A DNA stretch of 64,000 bases from Chroogloeocystis siderophila 5.2 s.c.1 (GCF_001904655.1 NZ_MRCC01000016.1:62001-126000), one strand, 5' to 3'. Shown: positions 1-9,166, counted from the stretch's first letter. Translations and numbers: made by a program. Notes: generated by a model not told the origin, from the sequence alone.

Positions 1-234
1 ATTCAATTAATGAAGGTGGTGTGTCAGTTTCCAAAAATGGTTTAAGCAAGCAAGGTAAATGTATTTCCTGACCTTTACTCAGTAATCGCAGCAAGTGCGG
101 TTGTAGGCGAACTCTGACATTTATATCTTGTCCTGCAATGTGTGTCTCACTTTCTCGCGTACAGGATAGTAAAATAAATAGCTTTCGCCAGACTGTTCGC
201 AAGCATCTTCATTTGGTGGTCACTCCTTACTCAT
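1..234 (-). pseudogene. Decayed PchR-like AraC regulator, cut by left edge
   Basis: Read on the minus strand, a start codon at 234 is followed after four codons by a stop. Beyond it two reading frames join into one plausible protein: the first includes SGESYLFYYPVRE, the second continues with ETHIAGQDINVRVRLQPH and runs off the window. The switch lies near the run CGCGAGAAAGTG. This pattern (a short YLFYYP segment, then AGQ-x-I-x-V, then a leucine-rich stretch) matches the middle of PchR-type AraC regulators, including the three intact ones in this window, which have AGRILQVDIHL or PGQILKIDLHL at the same place. The N-terminal part is missing. It is a relic of a fourth such regulator; assignment is by eye and moderately sure. 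Confidence 0.5.
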
Positions 235-263
235 ATAAATTTTTGTCATTTTAGTTAAGTATA

Positions 264-282
264 TTCTCAAATTTATTGAGAA
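264..282 (-). promoter_or_regulatory. Fur-box-like inverted repeat upstream of the AraC relic
   Basis: A perfect 7-bp inverted repeat with a 5-bp spacer, TTCTCAA-ATTTA-TTGAGAA, about 30 bp upstream of the start of the decayed AraC gene. The AT-rich 19-bp format with GAGAA arms resembles cyanobacterial Fur (iron) boxes, and similar repeats stand before AraC genes at 27777 and 35471. Function is inferred from form and position only. Confidence 0.45.
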
Positions 283-352
283 GTTATCTCATATTTTTTC
301 TAGCTGAAAATGTGAAAAGACATTACGGTTGTAAAAAGCGATTCATAAATAT

Positions 353-1123
353 TTAATCTGTCGGTAAATCGTTAGGATCAATACCCTGCGATCGCAAAAA
401 AGTAATCAGTCGTTCTTTTTGCTGACGTTCAATTTCAGCGCGTTGGCTTTCTTGTTCAGCGCGTTGATGTTCACTGTCTATCAGTTCTACTGCCCACGGT
501 AACAAATTCCCTATTTTGTCCCACCACCGCAACCAATATCCTGTGCGGGCTTCTTTTGTTCCTTGCCAAGTTCCGAGAAATAAATTCATGGCATCAATCC
601 AATGACGACCATTTTGATCGGGTTGCTTGAGTTCATAGCGTCCGTTTTCGAGTTGATAAAACTCTAATAATCCATCATTGGGGTCAAAAATTACATAAAT
701 CGGAACTTGTAATATTTGCTCGTAAAAAAACCACTTTCCTGGTGGATAAGTGCGCTTGACTGAATATTTTTGTCCGTCAGTGTTGGATAAAAATTCCATC
801 ACAACTTGGGGAACATCGCCTTCGCGATTGGGGGTGTAGCTTTTGCGATCGCATAGCGCTTGATTGACACGCGGAACATATACCCAATCGGGTGCTTTGA
901 TCACGAATTGCCGATTCACAGTCGCGCACAGACCGAAATTCGACGCAATCAACATCTGCGGCTGAATGAAACCACTGATTTCTAAACTTTTACGCAACGC
1001 ACCTGCAAGCAGGGGTTGACCTGCATTTTCCACTGGCTCGTCTTCGAGTTGAAAGTCATCGGGCAGCGCTGCCCACGATATCACCAGTTGTGGCGCTTTG
1101 GTTTGCTCTAGTTGGGTTGCCAT
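353..1123 (-). CDS. Uma2 family (DUF820) putative restriction-like endonuclease
   Basis: 256 residues. The family belongs to the PD-(D/E)XK nuclease fold and is highly expanded in cyanobacteria; its biological role is not settled. Here the core region has APDWVYVP, then VVMEFLS and later IYVIFDPNDG with the family's usual YELKQPD and FLGTW segments. The last 45 residues form a charged, Glu/Arg/Gln-rich helix (HQRAEQESQRAEIERQQKE) that looks like a coiled coil and ends in a RSQGIDPNDLP tail, common in this subfamily. A truncated copy of its N-terminus lies at 22090-22197, so the gene has been duplicated. It stands alone, divergent from topA. Family assignment is secure, function is not. Confidence 0.85.
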   Translation of the reverse strand: MATQLEQTKAPQLVISWAALPDDFQLEDEPVENAGQPLLAGALRKSLEISGFIQPQMLIASNFGLCATVNRQFVIKAPDWVYVPRVNQALCDRKSYTPNREGDVPQVVMEFLSNTDGQKYSVKRTYPPGKWFFYEQILQVPIYVIFDPNDGLLEFYQLENGRYELKQPDQNGRHWIDAMNLFLGTWQGTKEARTGYWLRWWDKIGNLLPWAVELIDSEHQRAEQESQRAEIERQQKERLITFLRSQGIDPNDLPTD

Positions 1124-1599
1124 AAAGTCTGCCTAGTATGGATTTGACTTTGTTTTATCTTGATTATTAGAAGTGAAGGAGTTGCTGTGTGTTCTTGGCA
1201 TTTGCAGTGCGATCGCTAAAATACTTGGCAACACTGAAGCAAGCTGCAAACACACATCAAACTTGATGAGGAGCATGACACAAGCTGTTTATGTGATGTT
1301 ACAAATGAGAATAATATGCTTTTTCAACTTCCTCGCATCATGTTCAGTCAAGCTGAAACACATTGCTTACGTATTACATTCAGCTTAGTTACTTGAGTAA
1401 CTTTTGTCGGATGTAGATTTGTTAGTTATAACCTAGAGATCTAGGGGTATCACTATTGAAGAGTGCAATTTAGATGTAAACCTAAATTAAGAGTCGTCCA
1501 ACTCCTGCTTTCGTTCTTCAATCATGCCTCTTGACAAATGAGGTAATTTCCTTAAAGTTGTCTGTTTAGCCTAGCTGCTATTTTTATCTCCAAGAACCC
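1124..1599. other. Intergenic region between the Uma2 gene and topA
   Basis: 476 bp that should hold the divergent promoters of both neighbours. A 71-codon frame (1173-1388) exists but resembles no family I know and has no convincing ribosome site. A short palindromic stretch AGATCTAGGGGT lies near 1437. No RNA gene was recognised. Confidence 0.4.
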
Positions 1600-4302
1600 A
1601 TGTCAACCCTGGTCATTGTCGAATCTCCCACAAAAGCCCGTACCATTCGTAACTACTTGCCAAACGGTTATCGCGTGGAAGCGTCTATGGGTCATATCCG
1701 TGACCTTCCGCAATCGGCTAGCGATATTCCGGCGGCGGTGAAAGGCGAAAAATGGGCGCAACTGGGTGTTAATGTGGATGCTGACTTTGAACCGTTGTAT
1801 ATCGTCCCGAAGGACAAAAAGAAGGTCGTTACTCAACTGAAAGAAGCACTGAAAAGTGCAGACGAATTGGTCCTCGCGACAGACGAAGACCGCGAGGGTG
1901 AAAGCATAAGTTGGCATTTATTGCAACTACTTAAGCCCAAAGTACCGATTAAGCGGATGGTATTTCATGAAATTACACAAGATGCGATCCGCAAGGCGTT
2001 AAAGAATTGTCGCGATGTTGACGAGCAACTTGTCCGCGCCCAAGAAACAAGAAGAATTTTAGATCGGCTTGTGGGTTATACGTTATCACCGCTGCTGTGG
2101 AAGAAAATTGCTTGGGGCTTATCAGCAGGGCGGGTACAATCGGTAGCAGTGCGGTTGTTGGTGGAAAAAGAGCGTCAGCGTCGGGCGTTTCGTCAAGCGA
2201 CGTATTGGGATCTAAAAGCAGAATTAGAGGCAGAAAGTGACGGGATCGCATCAAAAAACGCTTTTGAGTCGCGCTTGGTCACATTGGGAGGAACCAAAGT
2301 CGCCAATGGTAGCGATTTTGACGAAGAAACTGGCAAACTAATTGCTGGGCGCAAAGTTGTTTTGCTCAATGAAGCCGAAGCAAAAGCTTTAAAAGACCGC
2401 CTTAAAGGAAAACCTTGGCAAGTTACCGATTTAGAAGAACGTCCGGTGACGCGCAAGCCTGCACCACCGTTTACAACTTCAACCTTGCAACAAGAAGCTA
2501 ACCGAAAATTAAGGCTCTCAGCACGCGATACAATGCGCACAGCGCAAAGTTTGTACGAGCAAGGGTATATTACCTATATGCGTACCGACTCGGTGCATTT
2601 ATCGGATCAGGCGATCGCATCTGCACGAACTTGTGTTGAACAACTCTACGGAAAGCAATACCTCAGTCCCTCACCCCGACAATACACGACTAAGAGTAAA
2701 GGTGCTCAAGAAGCCCACGAGGCAATTCGTCCGGCGGGAAGTACGTTTAGAACACCGCAAGAAACAGGTTTAAGTGGACGCGAACTGTCACTGTATGATT
2801 TGATTTGGAAGCGTACAGTTGCGAGCCAAATGGCAGATGCGAAGCAAACGCAAATTGTGATGCATTTGCAAGTCGAAGATGCGGGATTTCGGTCGAGTGG
2901 TAAGCGAATTGATTTTCCAGGATACTTACGCGCGTATGTCGAAGGTTCTGACGATCCTGAAGCGGCGTTAGAAGATCAGGAAGTGATTTTGCCTAATTTG
3001 AAAGTAGGCGATCGCCCAAATTGTAAGAAACTTGAAGCAATCAAACACGAAACGCAGCCACCTGCACGCTATACCGAAGCCTCTTTAGTCAAAACGCTAG
3101 AAAGTGAGGGAATCGGTCGTCCGAGTACCTATGCAAGTATTATTGGCACAATTATTGACCGTGGTTATGCTCAACTTGTCAGCAATGCACTCGTTCCTAC
3201 TTTTACTGCTTTCGCCGTCACAGGATTACTAGAAAAATATTTCCCTGATTTGGTCAACACTAGCTTTACATCCAAAATGGAGCAAACCTTAGATGATATT
3301 GCCACAGGTGAAGCGGAGTGGCTGCCTTACTTGCGAGAGTTTTATTTGGGTGATTCAGGTTTAGAAACGCTTGTTAAGGAACGTGAAAATCAAATCGATC
3401 CAACCACTGCGCGCACTGTCGAACTCAAAGACTTAGCCGCTAAAGTTCGCATCGGTAAATTTGGTCCCTACATTGAAGTAGAAAACGGCTATGGAGTTGT
3501 CACAGCTTCAATTCCCAATAACATTAACCCCGCAGATTTAGATCCCGAACAAGTCGAGGTATTACTTCGGCAAAAAACCGAAGGTCCCGATCAATTAGGT
3601 CGCCATCCTGAAACCGGAGAACCGATTTATGTACTCATTGGTAGTCGCGGTCCTTATATTCAACTTGGAGAAGCTACCGAAGAAAATCCTAAACCGAAAA
3701 GAGCATCTTTACCAAAGGGAGTAACAATCGAAAACCTCACCCTCGATCAGGCTGTCGGGCTTTTATCTTTACCTCGGTTATTGGGAACTCATCCCGCAAC
3801 GGGTGGTAAGATCCAAGCTTCAATTGGTCCTTTTGGTCCATACGTCGCGCATGACCAAGGAAAAGAAGGAAAAGATTATCGTTCGCTCAAAGCTGGGGAT
3901 GATGTGTTTACGGTGACTTTAGAGCGCGCTTTAGAGTTGCTATCGGAACCGAAAAAAGGACGCAGTGGCGGTCGTAGCAAAACCAAAGCACCATTAAAAG
4001 AACTTGGTACGCACCCTGACGATGGAGAACCCGTGAATATCTATGACGGTCCTTATGGTTCGTATATTAAACATGGTAAAACTAATGTTGGTCTACCCGA
4101 AGGCAAATCGGTAGACGATATGACGCTCGCTACCGCACTCGAATTATTAGCAACGAAGACCAAAAATTCTAAATCAACTCGTCGCAAGTCTTCCACAAGC
4201 ACTAATGGTAAAGCAACTACAAAGTCAACCACTGCGAAGAAAACAACTCGCAGTAGTTCGAGTAGCCGCACAAGAGCAACATCTAGCTCAAAGACGAAGT
4301 AG
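1600..4302 (+). CDS. topA: DNA topoisomerase I (type IA)
   Basis: 900 residues. Relaxes negatively supercoiled DNA by cutting one strand through a 5'-phosphotyrosine. The N-terminus begins with the Toprim signature TLVIVESPTKARTI and has the metal-binding DEDREGE motif. The catalytic tyrosine is Y326 in GYITYMRTDS. The C-terminal third has no cysteine zinc ribbons; it carries repeated topoisomerase C-terminal modules of the type LGxHPxTGxxI...GPYI near residues 665, 730 and 805. A basic tail of about 45 residues is rich in Ser, Thr and Lys, as is usual in cyanobacterial TopA. Start ATG at 1600 fits the universal N-terminus. Monocistronic, with no gene close on the same strand. Very secure. 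Confidence 0.98.
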   Translation: MSTLVIVESPTKARTIRNYLPNGYRVEASMGHIRDLPQSASDIPAAVKGEKWAQLGVNVDADFEPLYIVPKDKKKVVTQLKEALKSADELVLATDEDREGESISWHLLQLLKPKVPIKRMVFHEITQDAIRKALKNCRDVDEQLVRAQETRRILDRLVGYTLSPLLWKKIAWGLSAGRVQSVAVRLLVEKERQRRAFRQATYWDLKAELEAESDGIASKNAFESRLVTLGGTKVANGSDFDEETGKLIAGRKVVLLNEAEAKALKDRLKGKPWQVTDLEERPVTRKPAPPFTTSTLQQEANRKLRLSARDTMRTAQSLYEQGYITYMRTDSVHLSDQAIASARTCVEQLYGKQYLSPSPRQYTTKSKGAQEAHEAIRPAGSTFRTPQETGLSGRELSLYDLIWKRTVASQMADAKQTQIVMHLQVEDAGFRSSGKRIDFPGYLRAYVEGSDDPEAALEDQEVILPNLKVGDRPNCKKLEAIKHETQPPARYTEASLVKTLESEGIGRPSTYASIIGTIIDRGYAQLVSNALVPTFTAFAVTGLLEKYFPDLVNTSFTSKMEQTLDDIATGEAEWLPYLREFYLGDSGLETLVKERENQIDPTTARTVELKDLAAKVRIGKFGPYIEVENGYGVVTASIPNNINPADLDPEQVEVLLRQKTEGPDQLGRHPETGEPIYVLIGSRGPYIQLGEATEENPKPKRASLPKGVTIENLTLDQAVGLLSLPRLLGTHPATGGKIQASIGPFGPYVAHDQGKEGKDYRSLKAGDDVFTVTLERALELLSEPKKGRSGGRSKTKAPLKELGTHPDDGEPVNIYDGPYGSYIKHGKTNVGLPEGKSVDDMTLATALELLATKTKNSKSTRRKSSTSTNGKATTKSTTAKKTTRSSSSSRTRATSSSKTK

Positions 4303-4435
4303 ACACAGCGATCACGTACCTTTAATCATCACACTTGTCCGCTACCAATCACGATCACATCTGCGGTTTCCATCTATATTCCCCAGAGTCACGAGTATTA
4401 GCTTGTTGTTTGGTGGTGGGTAAGTGTTAAGGTGT

Positions 4436-5185
4436 TTACAACACCTGTTCCGTTGGCATTATCAGAATTTCGCTCACGTTTACCCGTGCAGGTTGCGTTA
4501 CAGCGTAAACAATGGCATTCGCAATATCTTCACTTTCTAAGGGCGTTACCGATTGATACATTCCTTCAACTTGCTGCTTAGATTCTTGGTCTGTAATGTG
4601 ATCGGTTAATTCGGTAGCAACAGCGCCAGGTTCAATGACAGTTACGCGAATTTTATTTTGGTACACTTCTTTACGCAGTGCCTCGCTAAACGCAACAACA
4701 CCGAACTTGACTGCGTTGTAAACTGCAAAATTGGCAAAAGTCTGCCGACCTGCTACTGAGGCAATATTAATAATATGTCCGCAGCCTTGTGCTTTCATAA
4801 TTGGCAAAGCTGCATGAGTAGCATACATTAGACCTAAAAGATCGATATCGACCATCCGCCGCCAGTCAGAGGTATCTGCACCATCAACTAGTCCTGTCAG
4901 CATGACACCTGCGTTATTAATTAAGATGTCTACACTACCAAAATTAGCATTGGCTTTTTGCACCATCTCGGTTATTTGGGCTTGGTCGGTGATATCAGTT
5001 TGAATTGCGATCGCTTCTTTTCCACTATCTTTAATTTGACTGACTAATTTCTCTAAGCGGTCGAGACGACGTGCGGCTAAAACGACTTTCGCACCCTCAG
5101 CAGCTAATGCTAATGCAGACGCTTCACCAATACCAGAAGACGCACCTGTAATTAACGCAACTTTTCCATCTAATTTATTTGCCAT
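4436..5185 (-). CDS. Short-chain dehydrogenase/reductase (SDR), classical type
   Basis: 249 residues from the ATG at 5185; a longer frame opens at 5215 but the usual SDR N-terminus (MANKLDGKVALITGASSGIG) begins here. NAD(P)-binding glycine motif TGASSGIG, the NNAG motif in INNAGVM, the catalytic serine in INIASVAG and the active-site YNAVKF (Y-x-x-x-K) are all present. R at the end of the second strand (AARRLDRL) suggests NADPH preference. The sequence resembles the YdfG/serine-dehydrogenase-like branch of SDRs, which act on 3-hydroxy acids or other small alcohols, but the substrate cannot be read from sequence. Cytosolic. The following gene at 5282-6169 lies about 100 bp upstream on the same strand and is not obviously linked. 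Confidence 0.92.
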   Translation of the reverse strand: MANKLDGKVALITGASSGIGEASALALAAEGAKVVLAARRLDRLEKLVSQIKDSGKEAIAIQTDITDQAQITEMVQKANANFGSVDILINNAGVMLTGLVDGADTSDWRRMVDIDLLGLMYATHAALPIMKAQGCGHIINIASVAGRQTFANFAVYNAVKFGVVAFSEALRKEVYQNKIRVTVIEPGAVATELTDHITDQESKQQVEGMYQSVTPLESEDIANAIVYAVTQPARVNVSEILIMPTEQVL

Positions 5186-5281
5186 TGTTTTTCCATGAAT
5201 ATATGTGCTGGGCAATCAAAAACTAGAAAATCGTTGTCAGATAACTTGACAAAATTGAAAAAATCTAGTGTCAGAGGCGAA

Positions 5282-6169
5282 TTATTTTTTTATAGGTGCA
5301 AGCCATGCAGCAATATTGCGAACATAAGTTTTGATATCTGCCAAGGCGCGTGGTTCTGTTTTCATTCCTTCTCCTGGTGGTTCTTCAACAAAGCTGGGAC
5401 AGCCCATATCTACATCCCAGTTGTAATCACAAAAGTGGTGAAAAGTTGACTCGGTGATAGCGCGTCCAAGACTACCATTATCGTCCTGGATAGGCTCAAA
5501 TACTACCGCAAGGTTGAAAGTGCGACCTGTGACTTTACTTCTACCTGTAGCAATGACTCTGGCATTTTCTGCATCAGAAGCGAGTCCAACACCACCTTCA
5601 TGAGGATGTGCAGGGAAAAACTCAACAACCCCAGATGGTGAGTTGGGGTTGTGTAGCAGTTCGTGAGTTGGTTCAATTGGTGTAATTTTTTGATAATCGC
5701 CGTTGCTACCAGAATGATAGTTTGGCCATGAAATATATGTGGTGTAAGGATCGTCGTTACAGCGTCGCGATTCATCTGGATCTTGGTTTTGCGTATGAAA
5801 ATAGTTTGCAGTGCCAACACCATCAAGATTGCAAATTGACGAACCTAAATCTTGGTGATCTCGTGCGATTAAAAGCCCTTTACCTTGTCTGCGAAATTCT
5901 GCGATCGCCTGACATTCTGTTTCAGTAAGTCCACCCCCGATATCAACTGCAAACAACCACAGTTCATCAAAATTGGAGTTATCGATATTACTCAGAATCG
6001 GATCGTCAGAATTTGATTCGCGGTTACGTACAGTGACTTCATAAAGTGGATTTCCAGTTTCATCTGTTAATGATGCCAGGTAGTCGCGCAATAACGAAAA
6101 GCGATCAATTGTCCAGTCATCCTCACTAGGAGGAATCGTGGTCTGCATTAAAATGCGAATTGGTGTCAT
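5282..6169 (-). CDS. Unknown protein with ThuA/glutamine-amidotransferase-like fold features
   Basis: 295 residues, no signal peptide. I do not recognise a named family with certainty. The N-terminal half reads like a Rossmann-type flavodoxin/amidotransferase fold: strand IRILMQTTIP, a second strand FDELWLFAVDIGGGL, then a helix with ETECQAIAEFRRQGKGLLIARDHQD. This is the arrangement found in ThuA-like and GATase1-like proteins, where a short acid-rich loop precedes the conserved helix. Further on it has several His/Asp clusters (ARDHQD, PNYHSG, PAHPHEGG) that could bind metal. It ends with EPRALADIKTYVRNIAAWLA. The reading frame is intact and codon use is like its neighbours. Function unknown. 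Confidence 0.7.
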   Translation of the reverse strand: MTPIRILMQTTIPPSEDDWTIDRFSLLRDYLASLTDETGNPLYEVTVRNRESNSDDPILSNIDNSNFDELWLFAVDIGGGLTETECQAIAEFRRQGKGLLIARDHQDLGSSICNLDGVGTANYFHTQNQDPDESRRCNDDPYTTYISWPNYHSGSNGDYQKITPIEPTHELLHNPNSPSGVVEFFPAHPHEGGVGLASDAENARVIATGRSKVTGRTFNLAVVFEPIQDDNGSLGRAITESTFHHFCDYNWDVDMGCPSFVEEPPGEGMKTEPRALADIKTYVRNIAAWLAPIKK

Positions 6170-6261
6170 AAGCCATTACTGAAAGTTATTACAGAATGTA
6201 AGTCTTCTAGGTTAAAAAAAAGTGATCGCTTCGGGCGCTGGGCTATGCGCAATTGCATACT

Positions 6262-7209
6262 TTACTTTTTGCTTGAGGTTACACCAGCAACATTGTTGAG
6301 TGAAATTTGGTAAAGACTCGTATAAGTTGTGATGTACAGTGTTTTGTAATCTCTACCTCCCCAAGCAATATTTGTCGTACCTTCGGGGACAGAAATCTTA
6401 TCTAGTAGTTTACCTTGCGGTGAAAAAATCCAAATACCTTCGGGTCCTGTCGAATAAACATTCCCTTGCGAGTCTACTTTCATTCCATCAGCTAATCGTT
6501 CTTTCCCTGGAACGTTTAAATCTGCAAATATGCGACCATTAGTTAGAGTACCGTCTGTTTTGACATCAAATACGCGAATATTCCCTTCTTGAGAATCATT
6601 GATGTACAAACGTTTCTCATCAGGTGAGAAAGCAAGTCCGTTTGGTAGCTTTACATCCTTGACAAGAAGCATTAATTGACCATCTTCTGTCAAACGATAA
6701 ACACCGGAAAAACCGAGTTCTTCGGGTTGTTCTTTGACTGCATAAGGTTTCCGAATACCAAAGGGCGGATCGGTAAAATAAATGCTGTTATCGGATTTGA
6801 CAACAATATCATTAGGACTATTTAGCTTTCTCTGTGTGTAGTGAGTTGCTAAAGTAACAACTTTGCCATCTTCTTCGGTACGTGTCACACTGCGATCGTG
6901 TTGTGCCGTAACAAGTCTACCCTCACGGTCTAAAGTATTACCATTGGGATATCCTGCAGGTCGGCGGAAAACTTCTACTTTGCCATCAGAAGACAGTTTG
7001 TAAATTGTATTAGCTGGGGTATCACTAAATAACAGAAAACCATCTGGATGCCAAAGTGGTCCCTCAAGAAACTTGTAGCCGCCAGCGAGTTTTTCTACTT
7101 GAGCATTACCACTTTTAATCGCACCTAATTCATTTTCATTGCCACTACTAGGTTTGACGTTGAATAAAAGTAACAAGCCACAGACAACGAGCAAAGATTG
7201 AAATTTCAT
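6262..7209 (-). CDS. SMP-30/gluconolactonase/LRE-type beta-propeller protein, secreted
   Basis: 315 residues. Begins with a hydrophobic signal peptide (MKFQSLLVVCGLLLLFNVKP), so it is likely exported to the periplasm. The rest is a six-bladed beta-propeller of the SMP-30/gluconolaconase family, with EGPLWHPDG, NSPNDIVVKSDNSIYFTDPPFG, KLPNGLAFSPDEKRLYIND and LADGMKVDSQGNVYSTGPEGIWIFSP. The Glu at the start, the Asn in SPNDIV, the Asn in LPNGLAF and the Asp in ADGMKVD are the usual divalent-metal ligands. Members hydrolyse sugar lactones or related esters with Ca/Mg/Zn; the substrate here is not known. Single gene, 90 bp upstream of the ThuA-like gene. Confidence 0.9.
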   Translation of the reverse strand: MKFQSLLVVCGLLLLFNVKPSSGNENELGAIKSGNAQVEKLAGGYKFLEGPLWHPDGFLLFSDTPANTIYKLSSDGKVEVFRRPAGYPNGNTLDREGRLVTAQHDRSVTRTEEDGKVVTLATHYTQRKLNSPNDIVVKSDNSIYFTDPPFGIRKPYAVKEQPEELGFSGVYRLTEDGQLMLLVKDVKLPNGLAFSPDEKRLYINDSQEGNIRVFDVKTDGTLTNGRIFADLNVPGKERLADGMKVDSQGNVYSTGPEGIWIFSPQGKLLDKISVPEGTTNIAWGGRDYKTLYITTYTSLYQISLNNVAGVTSSKK

Positions 7210-7372
7210 ATTGACTCTCTGGTAAGTGAAAATTTAACCAAGAGATGTCACCCGATGTAGAAATTGAATTAGAGGCGATCACACCTCTATGTTACTGGTA
7301 ATTGAGTACAGTGATCGCACCTTAGAAAAACTTAGGGAAGCACTAGCCACTAGTCACTAATTACCTGTACTC

Positions 7373-8467
7373 CTAATTCCTAGTTGGCGATTCTTCAGGA
7401 ACAATATCCACAACTAGTTTTTGAGAATGGCGAAGAATTGTCAGTTGCGATCGCACTCCAACTTGATCGTGAGTTAATAGTTTATGCAAGTCATCGATAT
7501 TTGCAATTGGTTGCTGATTGATGCCCACGATGACATCACCTTCTTGTAAACCTGCTTTTTGGGCTGGGCTATTTTCTTCGGTGGAAATTACCAAAACACC
7601 GCTTTCTAAGGATAATTCATGAAATAGCACGACCCGACGCGGTAGCGGTACATTTTGCCCACCGATACCAATGTAACCGCGCCGGACTTTACCATCGCGA
7701 ATGAGAGATCCGATAATCATCTTGGCAGTATTAATTGGTACAGCAAAGCAAATACCTTGTGCGGATATAATCACAGCAGTGTTGATGCCAATAACTTCAC
7801 CGTGCGATGTTACAAGTGGTCCGCCAGAGTTACCAGGGTTCAAAGCGGCATCAGTTTGAATGATATTATCTATCAAGCGACCAGAACGCGAACGAAACGA
7901 ACGCCCTAAAGCACTGACGACACCTGTTGTCACCGTAGTTTGGAAACCGTAGGGATTGCCAATTGCGATCGCCAATTGTCCTGCACGTAACGATTGCGAA
8001 TCTCCTAATTTGGCAGCTACAAGATTAGGTGCATCAATTCTAATCACTGCTAAATCGGTATCAGGATCGTCACCAATCAACTCGGCGATAAAATTGCGAC
8101 CATCTGCGAGTGTCACCTCGATTTTGGTTGCATTGTGGACAACATGGCTATTCGTGAGAATATAACCATCCCGCGTAAAAACGAAGCCCGAACCGTTACC
8201 ACGTACTTCTTGCATGAAGGTTTGGTTATTCCTGCGCCGCGATTGCAATTGTCGATGCACATCAATATTGACAACTGCGGGGCTAACTTTTTCAACTACA
8301 CTAATGACAGCTTGCGAATAGGCATCAAGTAACTGTTCATCTGCACCGGACACTTTCTTCAAGTCGGCGTAGCCGCCCAACAAAGTGTCCTCTGTAGGAT
8401 TTGTTGTTGGCGAGGTTTGCATCCCCTCATTCTCGAAATCGTTGGCGACCAGTTGCAGATTTTTCAT
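7373..8467 (-). CDS. HtrA/Deg-like trypsin-type serine protease with one PDZ domain
   Basis: 364 residues, S1C peptidase. The triad is H108 (ILTNSHVV), D138 (DPDTDLAVI) and S214 (NPGNSGGPLV). A single PDZ domain covers about residues 265-355 (SGVLVISTEENSPAQKAGLQEGDVIVGI). Cyanobacterial HhoA, HhoB and HtrA degrade or refold damaged proteins at the periplasm and thylakoid lumen. Those normally carry a signal or membrane anchor; this protein starts with a polar stretch (MKNLQLVANDFENEGMQ) with no clear hydrophobic segment, so it may be cytosolic or the true start may differ. No upstream in-frame start with a hydrophobic leader was seen. Divergent from the HxlR gene 110 bp away. Confidence 0.9.
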   Translation of the reverse strand: MKNLQLVANDFENEGMQTSPTTNPTEDTLLGGYADLKKVSGADEQLLDAYSQAVISVVEKVSPAVVNIDVHRQLQSRRRNNQTFMQEVRGNGSGFVFTRDGYILTNSHVVHNATKIEVTLADGRNFIAELIGDDPDTDLAVIRIDAPNLVAAKLGDSQSLRAGQLAIAIGNPYGFQTTVTTGVVSALGRSFRSRSGRLIDNIIQTDAALNPGNSGGPLVTSHGEVIGINTAVIISAQGICFAVPINTAKMIIGSLIRDGKVRRGYIGIGGQNVPLPRRVVLFHELSLESGVLVISTEENSPAQKAGLQEGDVIVGINQQPIANIDDLHKLLTHDQVGVRSQLTILRHSQKLVVDIVPEESPTRN

Positions 8468-8540
8468 AGCGGCTGCTCCTGTACATTTGTAGAGGGGGTA
8501 TTGTTGTCATTTTATAGATTGTGTCAATTGCTCACTCTTT

Positions 8541-8571
8541 TTGACAAGAAGGCACTCAAAAGTGCTATACA
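8541..8571 (+). promoter_or_regulatory. Putative promoter and operator of the HxlR gene
   Basis: TTGACA at 8541 and TATACA at 8566 could be -35 and -10 elements, though their 19-bp spacing is long. Between them an inverted repeat GCACT-N4-AGTGC (8552-8565) overlaps the promoter. HxlR-family regulators usually bind inverted repeats in their own or a divergent promoter, so autoregulation, and possibly control of the protease gene, is plausible. Confidence 0.35.
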
Positions 8572-8577
8572 TACTTT

Positions 8578-8949
8578 ATGGTAAGTCATCAGGAAAACAG
8601 CGTTTGTGATGCTAATTGTCCCTCACGGCAAGTTTTAGATCTTATTGCCGATAAGTGGACTGCAATTATTATTTACCGTCTTGCTAAAGGAACGAAGCGA
8701 TACAGCGAGTTACAAAGAGAAATCGGTGGCATTTCGCAAAAAATGCTAACGCAGACATTACGCAATTTAGAACGCGATGGGATTGTCAGTCGCAAAGTCT
8801 ATCCTGTTGTCCCACCAATGGTGGAATATTCTTTAACTGCTTTAGGGACAACGCTAACTGAACCCTTATCTACGCTGTGTCGTTGGGCAGAAAATTACCT
8901 TCCTGAAGTCGAAGCAGCACGAAGTCGATATGATGGTGGTGATCGCTAG
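8578..8949 (+). CDS. HxlR-family winged-helix transcriptional regulator
   Basis: 123 residues, a single winged-helix domain. The family signature is visible: a CxxxC-type N-terminus (VCDANCPSRQ), then VLDLIADKWTAIIIYRL, the recognition helix GGISQKMLTQTLRNLERDG and the wing VSRKVYPVVPPMVEYSLTALG. Members of the DUF24/HxlR group often sense reactive electrophiles or aldehydes through the conserved N-terminal cysteine; two cysteines are present here (residues 9 and 13). The gene is transcribed away from the protease gene. Nothing follows closely downstream, so its target may be the divergent gene or distant loci. Confidence 0.93.
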   Translation: MVSHQENSVCDANCPSRQVLDLIADKWTAIIIYRLAKGTKRYSELQREIGGISQKMLTQTLRNLERDGIVSRKVYPVVPPMVEYSLTALGTTLTEPLSTLCRWAENYLPEVEAARSRYDGGDR

Positions 8950-9054
8950 TATTTCATTAAAACAAGATTTGAGAATGAGCGATCGCTTCGAGCTTCTATA
9001 AGCGTCATAAAGAGGTCAAGCATCCTATCGAATTTTTGTGAATTCACTCACTCA

Positions 9055-9118
9055 ACTTACCTAAATCTATTAATTGCTCAACTTGCTCCTGCGTTAATGG
9101 AGACGGAAGAATTTGCCC
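9055..9118 (-). pseudogene. Possible C-terminal remnant of a small ORF
   Basis: On the minus strand a short frame reads ILPSPLTQEQVEQLIDLGKLSE and then stops. The helix QEQVEQLIDLG resembles the tail of PD-(D/E)XK/Rpn-like proteins, but it is too short to assign. Nothing else recognisable lies between the HxlR gene and the repeat starting at 9167. Confidence 0.2.
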
Positions 9119-9166
9119 GCTGATAATTTAATTACAGATATCTACTTGTATCTACTTGCTGCTAGC

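Noticed and set aside
1173-1388. 71-codon frame upstream of topA
   Set aside because: No ribosome site, no family resemblance and odd composition.
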